Shown: one piece after another, positions 1-9,654 of the stretch
How the letters are laid out: every line of letters starts with the position of its first letter
How positions within the stretch are numbered: position 1 is the first letter of the stretch
Source: an uncultured Taibaiella sp.
Lineage (GTDB): Bacteria; Bacteroidota; Bacteroidia; Chitinophagales; Chitinophagaceae
Length of the DNA: 64,000 nt
Assembly: GCA_937870855.1 (NCBI GenBank)
Contig: CALMWT010000039.1
Span: 1 to 64,000, forward strand
Reading direction: 5' to 3'
Notes under the pieces: model-generated
Database searches by the model: none
The model's input: only the letters and a program-made list of their open reading frames with translations
What the model was told of the DNA's origin: nothing
Made by a program: the position numbers and the translations under genes

Positions 1-1970
1 GAAACAGACACTGTGGAAAAAGGAACGCTTTCCCAATTAGAAAGGTCATTGGGACTGCAATATGCTCTTACATGAAAGTAATATGGACTGTTTGGGTTCA
101 ACAACAAAGCCTTCGCATTGGTTTGTGAAGTGTAGGTATTGCTGTTGGGATCAGGAACATTGGTAGGCGTTACACTGTATTGATATTGCAGCGCTCCCGG
201 CACACCTGTCCAACTAAAATGTGCTGTGGTTGGAGTGATTCCAATAAGTGTAGGTGCGGAAGGGGTACTGCTGCAAATATTCTGTGTATTGAACGGTGTG
301 CTCGACCACGGAGAATAATTAAACGTATCGCATCTTATACGCAAATGGAAATAGTAGTTGGTACCACTAAATAGATTTCCTGCTGCAAGGTTATTAAATG
401 TAATAGCCGCACCACTGAAACTTGCGGGTGGCGGAGTAGCATTTGAATTGATCACATATTCGTATCCATAAATGCCGGGGTATTTTGTCCAAACAATATC
501 TGCACTTTTGGAAGTGACATTGGTGATGGTGGCACCGCTGGCAGCCCCACAAATGAGTGGTGTGGTAAAAGAATCAATCTTCCAGACACCAATATTAGAA
601 ACCGGAGGAACTGCATTGTTGGTACCGCAGTGTGTGCGAACATAGAAATAATATGTCTGGCCGCCTACAAGATTGGTTGCTGCGAAATTTGTATCCGTGG
701 TGAGCATAATTCCTGTGGTAGGTGGTGTAGCACTGGTAGTAAGCGCATATTGATATCCGTTAACCACATTTGGAGATGATGTCCATTTAATATCCGCGCC
801 GTGCATATTTACGCCTGTAATAGAAATTGTACTCGGCTGTGCGCAGGGAGTAAACGGATTTTGAAATTGTAGCGGACTGTAAACAGACTGATTAGTGCCA
901 CAATTGGAGGCCACGTGAATGTAATAGAATGACCCTGCAGTTAGCGCATTATCTGTTGCTGTTAAAGAACTTGTAGTAGTCCATAGAGGTGAATTGAAAG
1001 GAAGAATTGCTGCCGTGGGTGTTACTGCCCAGCGATAATTCAACACGCCGGAAGCACTGGTTCCCGGCCATGTGAACGTAACACTGCCAGGTACATTATT
1101 AGTGATCAAAGGTGTGCCTGCAACAGGACAGGCTGATGTGCTGAATGCCACCATAGCCCAATTAGAAAAAACTGCTGTTGAACATTTATTGCTCACCCAA
1201 AACCAATAGTTAGTTCCAACATTAAGTGTGGGAGCATTATAGGAGGTAGCAGTAGTGGGTGTACCCGCAGTTGTAGGGGGTGTACTTGATGTGGTAATTT
1301 GATATTCATAACCCTGAGAACCGGTAACAGCATTCCAGTTAAAGTTTGCACTTGTCATGGTAATACCAGAAACCGTCGCTCCTGTGGGGGCAGCACAAGG
1401 TGGGGCTGCTGGTACAAACGTAACAGAGCCACCCCAAAACCGTGGCGTTGTAGTTCCCCAGTAGCCTACATTCTGAGAGTTTACCTGATAACTTCCAGTG
1501 CCTATTGTTACCCCTCCGTTTGTAAAGGAGTTGGGAGTACTCCCTGAACCCCCATAGTTAAAGGAAGTTCCACTACTATGTACCAAAAATCTATAAGTAG
1601 TATTTGCAGGGATAGTAAAATTCATGCCTGTAAACGTCGGGTGAATTGCAGTGGTTGTAATAGCAGATAACGTAGTTGATGTTATGCTTGTCCATACGGC
1701 AGAGGGAAAAGTTGGTGTTCCACTTAACGAGGTTGAACTGTAGTATAAAGTAAATATGTTTCCATTACTCGTACTGGATCTAAACATCTCAATGTCGGTA
1801 ACATTAATACCAAAGCTGTTATTATTAGCAATTGCAAAAGTAAGCCAGGTATTACCGCTTCCTGCTGTTGGTGATGCAGGAGAACCAGTCGTTACGGTAG
1901 TTTGTGACCAACCAGTAAAAACTGTGAATAATAAAGTTACCAATAATAAATGATGTACAAATAGCTTCAT
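1..1970 (-). CDS. Fibronectin-III-rich secreted surface protein, 3' end beyond the window
   Basis: The minus-strand frame opens at an ATG (1968-1970) and stays open to base 1, so about 656 residues are visible and the C-terminus is missing. A signal peptide covers roughly residues 1-22 (hydrophobic core LLLVTLLF, then GWSQ). Residues ~23-170 form an N-terminal domain not found in the neighbouring paralogue. After it come repeated modules of about 85-95 residues with the pattern C-x-x-P...W...Y.Y..T...TPP...Y.F.VR..C, typical of fibronectin type III repeats in T9SS-exported Bacteroidota proteins. The visible last modules are nearly identical to those of the gene at 2591-5266, which ends in a T9SS sorting domain, so this one probably does too. 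The role is likely adhesion or ligand binding at the cell surface; the ligand is unknown. Confidence 0.85.
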   Translation of the reverse strand, partial: MKLFVHHLLLVTLLFTVFTGWSQTTVTTGSPASPTAGSGNTWLTFAIANNNSFGINVTDIEMFRSSTSNGNIFTLYYSSTSLSGTPTFPSAVWTSITSTTLSAITTTAIHPTFTGMNFTIPANTTYRFLVHSSGTSFNYGGSGSTPNSFTNGGVTIGTGSYQVNSQNVGYWGTTTPRFWGGSVTFVPAAPPCAAPTGATVSGITMTSANFNWNAVTGSQGYEYQITTSSTPPTTAGTPTTATSYNAPTLNVGTNYWFWVSNKCSTAVFSNWAMVAFSTSACPVAGTPLITNNVPGSVTFTWPGTSASGVLNYRWAVTPTAAILPFNSPLWTTTSSLTATDNALTAGSFYYIHVASNCGTNQSVYSPLQFQNPFTPCAQPSTISITGVNMHGADIKWTSSPNVVNGYQYALTTSATPPTTGIMLTTDTNFAATNLVGGQTYYFYVRTHCGTNNAVPPVSNIGVWKIDSFTTPLICGAASGATITNVTSKSADIVWTKYPGIYGYEYVINSNATPPPASFSGAAITFNNLAAGNLFSGTNYYFHLRIRCDTFNYSPWSSTPFNTQNICSSTPSAPTLIGITPTTAHFSWTGVPGALQYQYSVTPTNVPDPNSNTYTSQTNAKALLLNPNSPYYFHVRAYCSPNDLSNWESVPFSTVSV

Positions 1971-2024
1971 GGCATTGTGTTTAATTTGCATTTAAATCTT
2001 CCATTTTGATTATAAAGCATGTAA

Positions 2025-2426
2025 TTAAGGCGTTATGAGCAATTCAAACCAAGAGGGTGCTAATGCCCCTACACTTGCGTTAACGTTCCCACCGGCACAA
2101 GCTGTGGGATCGCTATGCGCAGGAATACCTCCACAGCCTCCACTGGTAGACATAGTTGGAAATACTATTGGGGTTCCCGAAGGATCTACCACAATGTCAA
2201 TAGTAAATTCTATCACGCTAACATTTGGTTCTCCAAAATCTGTGGACTGGTTGCCAGGAATATTGACCCATCCAAAATTCGTTATAGAATTACACAAGCC
2301 ATCATATGATATTACAAGTGCATTTACATCACAAGAAATAGTGTTATTTACGGTTATAGCCATTTGGGCTTCTGCACACAAAGGCACTGATAAAAAAAAC
2401 ATGATGGTCAACAAAAACACTTTCAT
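2025..2426 (-). CDS. Small secreted protein of unknown function
   Basis: 133 residues starting with a clear signal peptide (MKVFLLTIMFFLSVPLCAEA, likely cleaved near residue 20), followed by a Cys-containing, Thr/Ser/Gly-rich secreted domain with no recognised motif. It lies between the two tandem fibronectin-repeat genes, on their strand, which suggests a link to the same surface system. A 147-residue frame on the opposite strand covers the same DNA; the signal peptide and common orientation favour the minus-strand reading. No sorting domain is visible, so it may be periplasmic or released. Family not recognised. Confidence 0.65.
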   Translation of the reverse strand: MKVFLLTIMFFLSVPLCAEAQMAITVNNTISCDVNALVISYDGLCNSITNFGWVNIPGNQSTDFGEPNVSVIEFTIDIVVDPSGTPIVFPTMSTSGGCGGIPAHSDPTACAGGNVNASVGALAPSWFELLITP

Positions 2427-2540
2427 AAAAAAATTGTTGCAGCTGAGAAAAACTGTTTCTAAAGTTTTCTCAAGTTAGTAATTTCTTAAGAATACCAAAA
2501 AAAACACAGTAATTAATTTCCGCATTAAAAATTAATAAGA

Positions 2541-2566
2541 AAACCGCCCCTTTTCTGGGACGGTTT
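2541..2566 (-). terminator. Rho-independent terminator after the 891-aa surface protein
   Basis: On the minus strand AAACCGTCCC pairs with GGGGCGGTTT around a six-base loop (one U-G wobble), followed by TTCTTATT and further T-rich sequence. It sits 25 bases past the stop codon of the gene at 2591-5266. On the plus strand the same stem has a C-A mismatch, so minus-strand use is favoured. Confidence 0.7.
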
Positions 2567-2590
2567 CACATTTTCAAAAAGTCGTAGTTC

Positions 2591-5266
2591 TTACAGTTTC
2601 TGCACTCTCATTGTTGCAGCAATTTCATCGTCTCTGTATTTCAGTAAGTACATGCCTTGCGCAAGGTCGCTCATGTTCAATTCGCCGGTTGCATCTTTAA
2701 GTTCCATTTGTCTTAGCATTTTACCTGAAAGATCATAAAGTATTGCTCTACCCTTTCCTTTCATCTCGCCGCTTATCTCTATCCGCAAAACATCTTTTAC
2801 AGGATTTGGATAAGCAATTACATCAAAACCATTACCCGCACTTATGTAATTGACAGAAACTGAAACAGTAGAGAATGGAACACTTTCCCAATTAGAAAGA
2901 TCATTGGGACTACAATAAGCTCTTACATGAAAATAGTATGGACTGTTTGGGTTCAACAACAAAGCCTTCGCATTGGTTTGTGAAGTGTAGGTATTGCTAT
3001 TGGGATCAGGAACATTGGTAGGAGTTACACAGTATTGGTATTGCAGCGCTCCTGCTACACCTGTCCAGCTAAAATGTGCTGTGGTTGGGGTAATGCCAAT
3101 AAGTGTAGGTGCTGAAGGCGTACTGCTGCAAATGCTTTGTGTACTGAACGGTGTGCTTGTCCACGGAGAGTAATTGAATGTATCGCATCTTATACGCAAA
3201 TGGAAATAGTAGTTAGTACCGCTCTGTAGATTGACTGGTGCTAGCGTGTTGAAGTTTATTGCTACTCCTGCAAAATTTGCCGGTGGCGGAGTTGCACTTG
3301 AGTTCATCACATACTCATACCCATAAATGCCGGGGTATTTCGTCCAAACAATATCTGCACTGTTGGAAGTGACATTTGTAATAGTGGCGTTGGAAGAAGA
3401 TAAGCAGGTCAAGGGTGTTGTAAAAGAATCAATTTTCCAGGCACTGAGATTCGAAACCGGCGGAGTGGCCAGGTTTGCTCCGCAGTGTGTGCGCACATAG
3501 AAATAATATTTCTGTCCACCCACAAGATTAATAGCCGAAAAGTTGGTGTCAGACGTAAGTATAAGTCCTGTGGTAGGAGGTGTAGCACTTGTGGTAAGTG
3601 CATATTGGTAGCCATTCACCACATTAGCAGATGAAGTCCACTTGATGTCTGCTCCGTGCATATTTACAGCGGAGATAGAAAGCGTACCGGGCTGTGCACA
3701 TGGCGGAAAGGGATTGACAAATGGTAGAGCGGTATAGGCAGATTGAGTATTTGTACAATTAGACCGGACATGTATAAAATAATTAGAGCCTGCAATCAGC
3801 CCGTTCATGGTAGCAGTAAAACCGCTGGTAGAATTCCAGGATGTAGGTAATGCTGAGGTCGGAGTCACAGCCCATTGATAGTTTGCTACACCAGGAGTAG
3901 TTGTACCTGTCCATGTAAAACTTACACTGCCGGGAACATTATTGGTTATGGTCGGCGTACCCGCAGATGGACAAGGAGAAGTTGTAAAACTCTTAGCAAT
4001 CCAAACAGAATTAGAAGGCGATGCACATTTATTACGCACCCAGAGATAGTAAGTTGTGCCTGGCAATAACCCGGTTGCAGAGTAGGTGGTGGAAGTTTGT
4101 GTAGTGAATGAAGTGGGCGGTACGGTAGATGAGGTATTATGCCCTACATCATACCCACCGGAACCGGATACCGCTGTCCACGATAAATTGGCAGAAACCG
4201 TGGTGGTAGCTGTTATATTAATATTTGCTGCCGGAACAATTGGGCATGCCAGGGTTTGAAACTGAATCGAATTCCATATTGAAAAGGATGTACCCGAACA
4301 TTTGTTTCTTACATGAAACCAATAAGTGGTTCCATTATTAAGTCCCGTGGCACCTGCGCTATTTGTCGTTGCAGTATTTGTACCCGATGAAGGCGGTGTG
4401 GCTGTGGTAGTTACCGCCCATTCATAACCTGTTGAACCGGTATTGGCATTCCAGGTGAAATTAGCGCCCGTCATAGTAGGCGTACCACTTATTGGTAAAC
4501 AAGGTTGGTGATCCACAGTAATAGCCATAATGTTCAGTACACTTGTTGTTGCCGATCCTGTGGTTCTTGTTATAGTTACACTCTTAATAGTCTTAGTATA
4601 ATTTGAAAACAGCAACGGAATTTTCCATTCGAAGAAACGGGGATTGCCATTCGGGCCTGCATTTGCATCTATTGCACCCGTGCCACGCAGCGCTCTGCTA
4701 AAACCAGAAACCGCAGGAGTAGGTGTTGTCGTAAACCAATCGTTGAAAACAAAGGTAGAAGTGGCAGATTGTGTTGTGTTGTCCGTGAAAGTAATAATTG
4801 CTGATACCGTAGCAGTTCCGCTCCCGGTAGATCCTAAAATATACACATCGCCAATTAGTGTATTGGGCAAAGGGAAAGTAAGAATCCCTGTATTTGCCGG
4901 AGAAGCAGTTCCCGCCAATCGCAAAGAATTCAAACCGCTATAAGAAGCGAGTTGATAATTTAATCCAGTTGTAGTGGCACTACTGAGTGTGCCTGTAGTA
5001 GGTAAATAATAGGGCGCGGTCGGCAGTGGACTTGCCGCTGTTTGCTGATAGTTTTGAGCAATCAGCACGTAGTTAAGCGTAGCTGAAGCAGAATCGAAAG
5101 CAAGGGTCGTACTTGTTGTTGGGAGCCCTATGCCGTTTGCAATCACATCGGCTTTAAAACCGGTAAGCGTCACTGGGGTGTACACAGCTTTTGCTGCCTG
5201 AAATACACAAAGAAATATTCCGGTCAAAACCCACCCGAAATAGCGAAACGTAAAGATTTTATTCAT
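2591..5266 (-). CDS. Fibronectin-III repeat surface protein with T9SS type A sorting domain
   Basis: 891 residues. A signal peptide (about 1-27) is followed by an N-terminal beta-rich domain to about residue 255, then six or more fibronectin type III-like repeats of about 90 residues with paired cysteines and the YYF.VR..C strand motif. The last ~75 residues are a T9SS type A sorting domain: YPNPVKDVLRIEI, then LYDLSGKML, then GMYLLKY. T9SS cargo is exported across the outer membrane and attached to or released from the surface. The last ~280 residues before the sorting domain are almost identical to the upstream paralogue, a sign of recent duplication or gene conversion. Function is likely adhesion or matrix binding. 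Confidence 0.9.
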   Translation of the reverse strand: MNKIFTFRYFGWVLTGIFLCVFQAAKAVYTPVTLTGFKADVIANGIGLPTTSTTLAFDSASATLNYVLIAQNYQQTAASPLPTAPYYLPTTGTLSSATTTGLNYQLASYSGLNSLRLAGTASPANTGILTFPLPNTLIGDVYILGSTGSGTATVSAIITFTDNTTQSATSTFVFNDWFTTTPTPAVSGFSRALRGTGAIDANAGPNGNPRFFEWKIPLLFSNYTKTIKSVTITRTTGSATTSVLNIMAITVDHQPCLPISGTPTMTGANFTWNANTGSTGYEWAVTTTATPPSSGTNTATTNSAGATGLNNGTTYWFHVRNKCSGTSFSIWNSIQFQTLACPIVPAANINITATTTVSANLSWTAVSGSGGYDVGHNTSSTVPPTSFTTQTSTTYSATGLLPGTTYYLWVRNKCASPSNSVWIAKSFTTSPCPSAGTPTITNNVPGSVSFTWTGTTTPGVANYQWAVTPTSALPTSWNSTSGFTATMNGLIAGSNYFIHVRSNCTNTQSAYTALPFVNPFPPCAQPGTLSISAVNMHGADIKWTSSANVVNGYQYALTTSATPPTTGLILTSDTNFSAINLVGGQKYYFYVRTHCGANLATPPVSNLSAWKIDSFTTPLTCLSSSNATITNVTSNSADIVWTKYPGIYGYEYVMNSSATPPPANFAGVAINFNTLAPVNLQSGTNYYFHLRIRCDTFNYSPWTSTPFSTQSICSSTPSAPTLIGITPTTAHFSWTGVAGALQYQYCVTPTNVPDPNSNTYTSQTNAKALLLNPNSPYYFHVRAYCSPNDLSNWESVPFSTVSVSVNYISAGNGFDVIAYPNPVKDVLRIEISGEMKGKGRAILYDLSGKMLRQMELKDATGELNMSDLAQGMYLLKYRDDEIAATMRVQKL

Positions 5267-5444
5267 CGCTCTAAGTTTTTTTTAATCACTCAAAATAGTA
5301 GTAATTGTTTACTTATCAAGCAATCGAGGGAAATTTTTTTCTATGGGTTTAAGGGCTTTGGTAAAGACGTAACTGACTTGAAAGAAGTTAGAGACATGCT
5401 ACGTTGCCGGTGGTTGTGGAAGATTAATTTACTTTGTCGGCGAA

Positions 5445-6092
5445 ATGAAGCACTTTTTGACTGTCGTGATTTTACTGTGGAGCACCTGTTCTTCAGCACA
5501 GCTTTGGAGAGATTTCAAATACCAATCAGGCGACCTTGTATTTCAGGATTTGGATTGCGGAGCACTTTGTGATGCCATTGAAGCAGTGACACCCGCTTTG
5601 GGCCAAAAGCATTTTTCTCACGTGGGTTTGGTCTATGTAGCCAGAGATTCTATTTATGTTATTGAGGCAATAGATAAAGACGTTCATCTAACTTCTATTC
5701 AAAATTTCCTAAACCGCCAACGCGATACTACCGGTAATCCTAAAGTAGTGGTAGGACGACTTAAAAAAGCTCATCAGCGGCTCAATGCTCGTGCACTTGG
5801 GTTTGCATTGCAGCAACGAGGAAAACCTTATGATGATGCCTTCCTTTACAACAATGGAAAATATTATTGTAGTGAACTAATATACGATGCCTATCTACAT
5901 GCAAACGAAGACCGACCATTCTTCAATCTTTATCCCATGACTTTCATGGATCCTGCTACCGGAAAAACATATCCTGTCTGGAAAACTTACTTCAAAAATC
6001 TAAAAATGACCCTTCCAGAAGGAAAGCAGGGTTGTAATCCTGGCTCCATTGCAATAAGCGATGCTGTGGAGATAGTTGCTGAATTCTACTAA
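5445..6092 (+). CDS. YiiX/YebB-like permuted papain-fold hydrolase (NlpC/P60 superfamily)
   Basis: 215 residues with a short signal peptide (about 1-18, ending SSAQ). The mature part begins with the family GDLVFQ motif, followed by SHVGLVY with the candidate catalytic His59 and a downstream Glu in VIEAI. The nucleophile Cys142 lies in YYCSELIYDA. This order (His before Cys) is the circular permutation typical of YiiX/DUF830 proteins. Relatives act on peptidoglycan peptides or lipid amides, so the substrate here is uncertain; the L,D-transpeptidase next door favours a cell-wall role. The start chosen gives an intact signal peptide. Confidence 0.8.
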   Translation: MKHFLTVVILLWSTCSSAQLWRDFKYQSGDLVFQDLDCGALCDAIEAVTPALGQKHFSHVGLVYVARDSIYVIEAIDKDVHLTSIQNFLNRQRDTTGNPKVVVGRLKKAHQRLNARALGFALQQRGKPYDDAFLYNNGKYYCSELIYDAYLHANEDRPFFNLYPMTFMDPATGKTYPVWKTYFKNLKMTLPEGKQGCNPGSIAISDAVEIVAEFY

Positions 6093-6237
6093 GTTTCCCA
6101 CCGCTTTCAGTTTGTTAAAAATCTATGGAAATTCAAACTCAAACATGTTTTAGGTATGCTTTTTCTTTTTCCGTTTATACTGTCAACCTTAATTGGAAAT
6201 GGCGACAGAATGTATGAGTGGTTTAGAACGGAAACTT

Positions 6238-7101
6238 ATGAGACAGATTTTATTAAGCATGGCGCTAACAGTTGCAGCAATTGGGGTAAAGGCGCAAGGA
6301 TATGTAGATCAGGAAAAAACAGCTTCGCTTTCAGATGCACAATCAGCTTCGGTTGATCACATTCAAAAGGTGGTGTGGCATGTGTACGATTATAAAAAAG
6401 TTGCGACAGCAAGTAAGAAAGGACCATGGACACAACTCCTGAACCATCTCGACTCATTGCCAGGCGGGCAGCAAGGTTTGAGAAGAGAAATAGTGGAACT
6501 GGCAAACCGGGTTACGGGCGACAAATTAAAAACCGGCAGAAAACTTGTCATTCCTTCTGCTTTCCCTGATGATTATAAAGCGTATTCTCCCTACCCTTTC
6601 CATTATGCAGCAGCGGCAGACTTTCCCAAACTTTTCATCATTGATAAATACACCCAAACTTTTGGTGCCTATGAAAACGGACAACTTGTAAGATGGGGAC
6701 TTGTATCAACAGGCACTACCAACAATCTCACGCCAAACGGTAAATTCAACTTTACGTGGAAAGCCGAATACCGTGAAAGTTCTGCTGCGCCTCCCGGCGA
6801 AGTTTGGGAAATGCGGTATATGTTCAACTTCGAACCGAAAGAAGGAATTCATGTTCACCAATATGCCCTTCCAATTTCATCACCTGCGTCGCATGGCTGT
6901 GTGCGGGTTTCGATGGCAGACGCTATTTGGAATTATCATTGGGCGGATGGATCACAGGGAAAAACGAAGGGAACACCTGTATGGGTCATCAATCACAATC
7001 CTGTAGGAAGAGCAGCCCACTGGTATGCAACTGAAAGTGGTGGTGTGCGTTCACTGGTACGCCTGCCTGAAGATGATAAAGATGCTTTTGCTAACAATTA
7101 G
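6238..7101 (+). CDS. L,D-transpeptidase (YkuD family), secreted
   Basis: About 287 residues from the ATG at 6238, which begins a good signal peptide (MRQILLSMALTVAAIGVKAQ); an ATG at 6193 is in frame but would add a charged leader before the signal. The catalytic YkuD signature SHGCVRVS is at residues ~218-225 with nucleophile Cys221, preceded by the IHVHQYALP strand. The protein would cross-link peptidoglycan through 3-3 bonds or attach protein to the wall in the periplasm. The N-terminal ~100 residues resemble no domain I can name. It may be co-expressed with the YiiX-like gene 145 bases upstream. Confidence 0.85.
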   Translation: MRQILLSMALTVAAIGVKAQGYVDQEKTASLSDAQSASVDHIQKVVWHVYDYKKVATASKKGPWTQLLNHLDSLPGGQQGLRREIVELANRVTGDKLKTGRKLVIPSAFPDDYKAYSPYPFHYAAAADFPKLFIIDKYTQTFGAYENGQLVRWGLVSTGTTNNLTPNGKFNFTWKAEYRESSAAPPGEVWEMRYMFNFEPKEGIHVHQYALPISSPASHGCVRVSMADAIWNYHWADGSQGKTKGTPVWVINHNPVGRAAHWYATESGGVRSLVRLPEDDKDAFANN

Positions 7102-7206
7102 ATCTTCACCTGTATCAAATTTGCTTTTGACAATAGTTTCTTAAGGCGATTTCATGCTTTAGCATTTTTTGTAGCTTCGCGCGCATTTCAAACCTTTCTT
7201 GTAAAT

Positions 7207-8505
7207 ATGACACCGCAGAAGATAACTATGGGTTCCGATGGCAGGCTCAATGTTCCTGATTACCCTATCATTCCTTTCATTGAAGGCGACGGCATTGGGC
7301 CGGATGTGTGGCGGGCTTCCAAAATGGTGTTAGACGCTGCAATTCAAAAATGCTACAATGGCAAGCGAAAAATAGAGTGGATAGAAATGCTGGCGGGTGA
7401 AAAAGCATTCAACCAAACCGGCGAATGGCTTCCTAAAGAAACGCTGGAAAAAGCAATCGAATACATTGTTTCTATAAAAGGACCTTTGACTACTCCGGTG
7501 GGAGGTGGCATTCGCTCACTTAATGTTGCGCTCCGTCAAACGCTTGATCTCTATGTATGTCTTCGTCCGGTGCAGTGGTTTCATGGCGTGCCTTCTCCTG
7601 TTAAGCATCCCGAAGATGTGAACATGGTTATTTTCAGGGAAAATACCGAAGATATTTATGCCGGCATCGAATTCAATTACGATGATCCTAAGGCGAAAAA
7701 ATTGTTTGAATTTCTGAAAGAAATTGGCGGTGCCGATAAGGTTCGTTTTCCTGAAACTTCTTCATTTGGAATCAAACCTGTATCGAAGGAAGGATCTGAA
7801 AGATTAGTACGTGCTGCCATTAAATATGCGGTAGAAAATCGCCGCTCATCAGTTGCCCTCGTTCATAAAGGAAACATTATGAAGTTTACAGAAGGCGGCT
7901 TTAAAAATTGGGGCTACGAACTTGCAGAGCGTGAGTTTGGCGATGTTACCTACACATGGGGACAATGGGAAAAAACCAAAAAAGCACAAGGCGAGGATGC
8001 TGCGAATAGTGAAATGAAGCAGGCGCAGGCGGGAGGAAAAATCATTATAAAAGATGTGATAGCAGATAATTTTCTTCAGCAAATTTTGCTTGCACCAAAA
8101 GACTATTCAGTAGTTGCCACATTGAACCTAAACGGAGACTATATTTCTGATGCGCTGGCAGCCGCAGTTGGCGGTATTGGCATAGCTCCCGGTGCCAATA
8201 TAAATTACATGACCGGCTATGCAGTGTTTGAAGCAACGCATGGCACAGCGCCAAAATTTGCAAATACCGACACAATGAATCCTTCATCATTGTTGCTAAG
8301 TGGCGTGATGATGCTGGAATATATGGGATGGCAGGAAGCCGCAAATTGTATTTTAGAAGGCTTGAAAAAAACGATCATGCGCAAGCGTGTTACCATAGAT
8401 TTTTACAACCTGATGCACGATGCAACTTTGCTTAAAACAAGTGAGTTTGCCCAAGAGATAATTAAAAACATAGACGCTGAACCGCCGATAGCAAAAGCAG
8501 ATTAA
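7207..8505 (+). CDS. icd: Isocitrate dehydrogenase, NADP-dependent type
   Basis: 432 residues, close to the E. coli Icd length. Catalyses oxidative decarboxylation of isocitrate to 2-oxoglutarate in the TCA cycle. Visible motifs: [11 protein letters not shown] near the N-terminus, the substrate loop [10 protein letters not shown] (matching the E. coli RSLNV phospho-serine loop), [13 protein letters not shown], the conserved Lys region [26 protein letters not shown] with metal-binding aspartates, and [10 protein letters not shown] for coenzyme binding. It is the first gene of a tightly packed plus-strand run; deoC follows after 3 bases. Confidence 0.95.
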   Translation: MTPQKITMGSDGRLNVPDYPIIPFIEGDGIGPDVWRASKMVLDAAIQKCYNGKRKIEWIEMLAGEKAFNQTGEWLPKETLEKAIEYIVSIKGPLTTPVGGGIRSLNVALRQTLDLYVCLRPVQWFHGVPSPVKHPEDVNMVIFRENTEDIYAGIEFNYDDPKAKKLFEFLKEIGGADKVRFPETSSFGIKPVSKEGSERLVRAAIKYAVENRRSSVALVHKGNIMKFTEGGFKNWGYELAEREFGDVTYTWGQWEKTKKAQGEDAANSEMKQAQAGGKIIIKDVIADNFLQQILLAPKDYSVVATLNLNGDYISDALAAAVGGIGIAPGANINYMTGYAVFEATHGTAPKFANTDTMNPSSLLLSGVMMLEYMGWQEAANCILEGLKKTIMRKRVTIDFYNLMHDATLLKTSEFAQEIIKNIDAEPPIAKAD

Positions 8506-8508
8506 GAA

Positions 8509-9168
8509 ATGAACATCGCTTCTTACATAGACCACACCGTACTAAAACCTACTGCTACAGAAGATCAGATAATTACGCTGTGCAAAGAAGCCGTTATTTA
8601 TGGATTTGCGGCTGTGTGTGTGCCCCCGAATTACGTAAGGCTTGCGAAAATACAATTGCAGGATACAGCGGTAAAAATTGCTACGGTGAGTGGCTTTCCT
8701 TTTGGATATAGCAGCACACGTGCAAAGCTCGAAGAAATAAAAGAAGCGCTTGCAGATGGAGCTGATGAACTGGATATGGTCATTAACTTAACTGCTGTAA
8801 AAAACGGTGACTGGAACTTTTTAGAAAATGAAATAGAGCGTTGCGCAACTACTATTCATGCGTCGGGGAAAGTCATAAAACTTATAGTTGAAAGCGGGCT
8901 TTTAACGGACGCAGAACTGATCAGTTGTTGTGCATTGGCACGATCACATAAAATTGATTTCCTAAAAACCTCTACAGGTTATGCGGAAACTGGTGCTACA
9001 ATTCATGCAGTGCAGTTGATGCGACAACATCTTCCCAGCAGCATATTCATCAAAGCTTCCGGAGGTATTCGCAATTATGCGTTTGCCAAAGAACTTATAG
9101 AAAGTGGAGCCACTCGTCTGGGATGCTCCGCAGGCATTAAGATATTAGAGGAAAGCAAAACAGTTTAG
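8509..9168 (+). CDS. deoC: Deoxyribose-phosphate aldolase
   Basis: 219 residues, normal for bacterial DeoC. Cleaves 2-deoxyribose-5-phosphate to glyceraldehyde-3-phosphate and acetaldehyde in nucleoside catabolism. N-terminal IDHTVLKPTAT is the family opening motif; the Schiff-base lysine lies in FLKTSTGY (~residue 153) and the second active-site lysine in IKASGGIR. DELDMVINLTAVK contains the conserved Asp. It starts 3 bases after the icd stop and precedes a SPOR-domain gene by 12 bases, so the group is probably one transcript. Confidence 0.95.
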   Translation: MNIASYIDHTVLKPTATEDQIITLCKEAVIYGFAAVCVPPNYVRLAKIQLQDTAVKIATVSGFPFGYSSTRAKLEEIKEALADGADELDMVINLTAVKNGDWNFLENEIERCATTIHASGKVIKLIVESGLLTDAELISCCALARSHKIDFLKTSTGYAETGATIHAVQLMRQHLPSSIFIKASGGIRNYAFAKELIESGATRLGCSAGIKILEESKTV

Positions 9169-9180
9169 CTTTATCGTTCA

Positions 9181-9654
9181 ATGAAAATACTTGTAAGCAT
9201 ATTTGTAATTGTGGTGGTTTGCCTTACGGGTAATATGGTAATGGCTCAGGAAGAAGCTTCCGATTCAAGCGGTGTAATCATTCACGCAGATCCACGGTTG
9301 GCAATGGTTACTGCTTTTATGAAACCAAAAAGCTACGGAACTAATTCATCAGGAAGATCAGGGGTCATTCGTTCTGGGAGAGGATTTAGGGTGCAGATTT
9401 ATAATGGAAACGACCGCAACAAAGCAATTTCCACCAAAGTTGATTTTATGCGCCGCCACCCTAATGTGCCTACCTACATGTCTTATATTCAACCACAGTT
9501 TCGTGTAAAAGTGGGGAACTTTCGTTCACGGGGCGATGCACAAAAATTTGTTCAGCAGATAAGCGCAAACTACTCACCGGTTATGGTAGTGCCCGATATC
9601 ATTGTTATCAATACCTTTAAGGATGACCATCAATATTATAAGGCAGAAAACTGA
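9181..9654 (+). CDS. SPOR-domain secreted protein
   Basis: 157 residues: signal peptide (about 1-22, ending MVMAQ), a linker, then a SPOR domain from about residue 65 (FRVQIYNGNDRNKA ... FRVKVGNFRSRGDAQ). SPOR domains bind denuded peptidoglycan glycan strands, often at division sites. The FRV..YxG and VKVGxFxxxxxAQ strands are clear. The 3' end overlaps the next gene by about 30 bases, which supports translational coupling. Its specific partner is unknown. Confidence 0.85.
   Translation: MKILVSIFVIVVVCLTGNMVMAQEEASDSSGVIIHADPRLAMVTAFMKPKSYGTNSSGRSGVIRSGRGFRVQIYNGNDRNKAISTKVDFMRRHPNVPTYMSYIQPQFRVKVGNFRSRGDAQKFVQQISANYSPVMVVPDIIVINTFKDDHQYYKAEN

Noticed and set aside
2035-2478. A 147-residue plus-strand reading frame opposite the small secreted protein
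   Set aside because: It has no signal peptide or domain pattern, and the minus-strand frame has a convincing signal peptide and fits the orientation of its neighbours.
7151-7170. ATGC-TTTA-GCAT followed by Ts as a terminator upstream of icd
   Set aside because: The stem is only four pairs and low in GC; not convincing.
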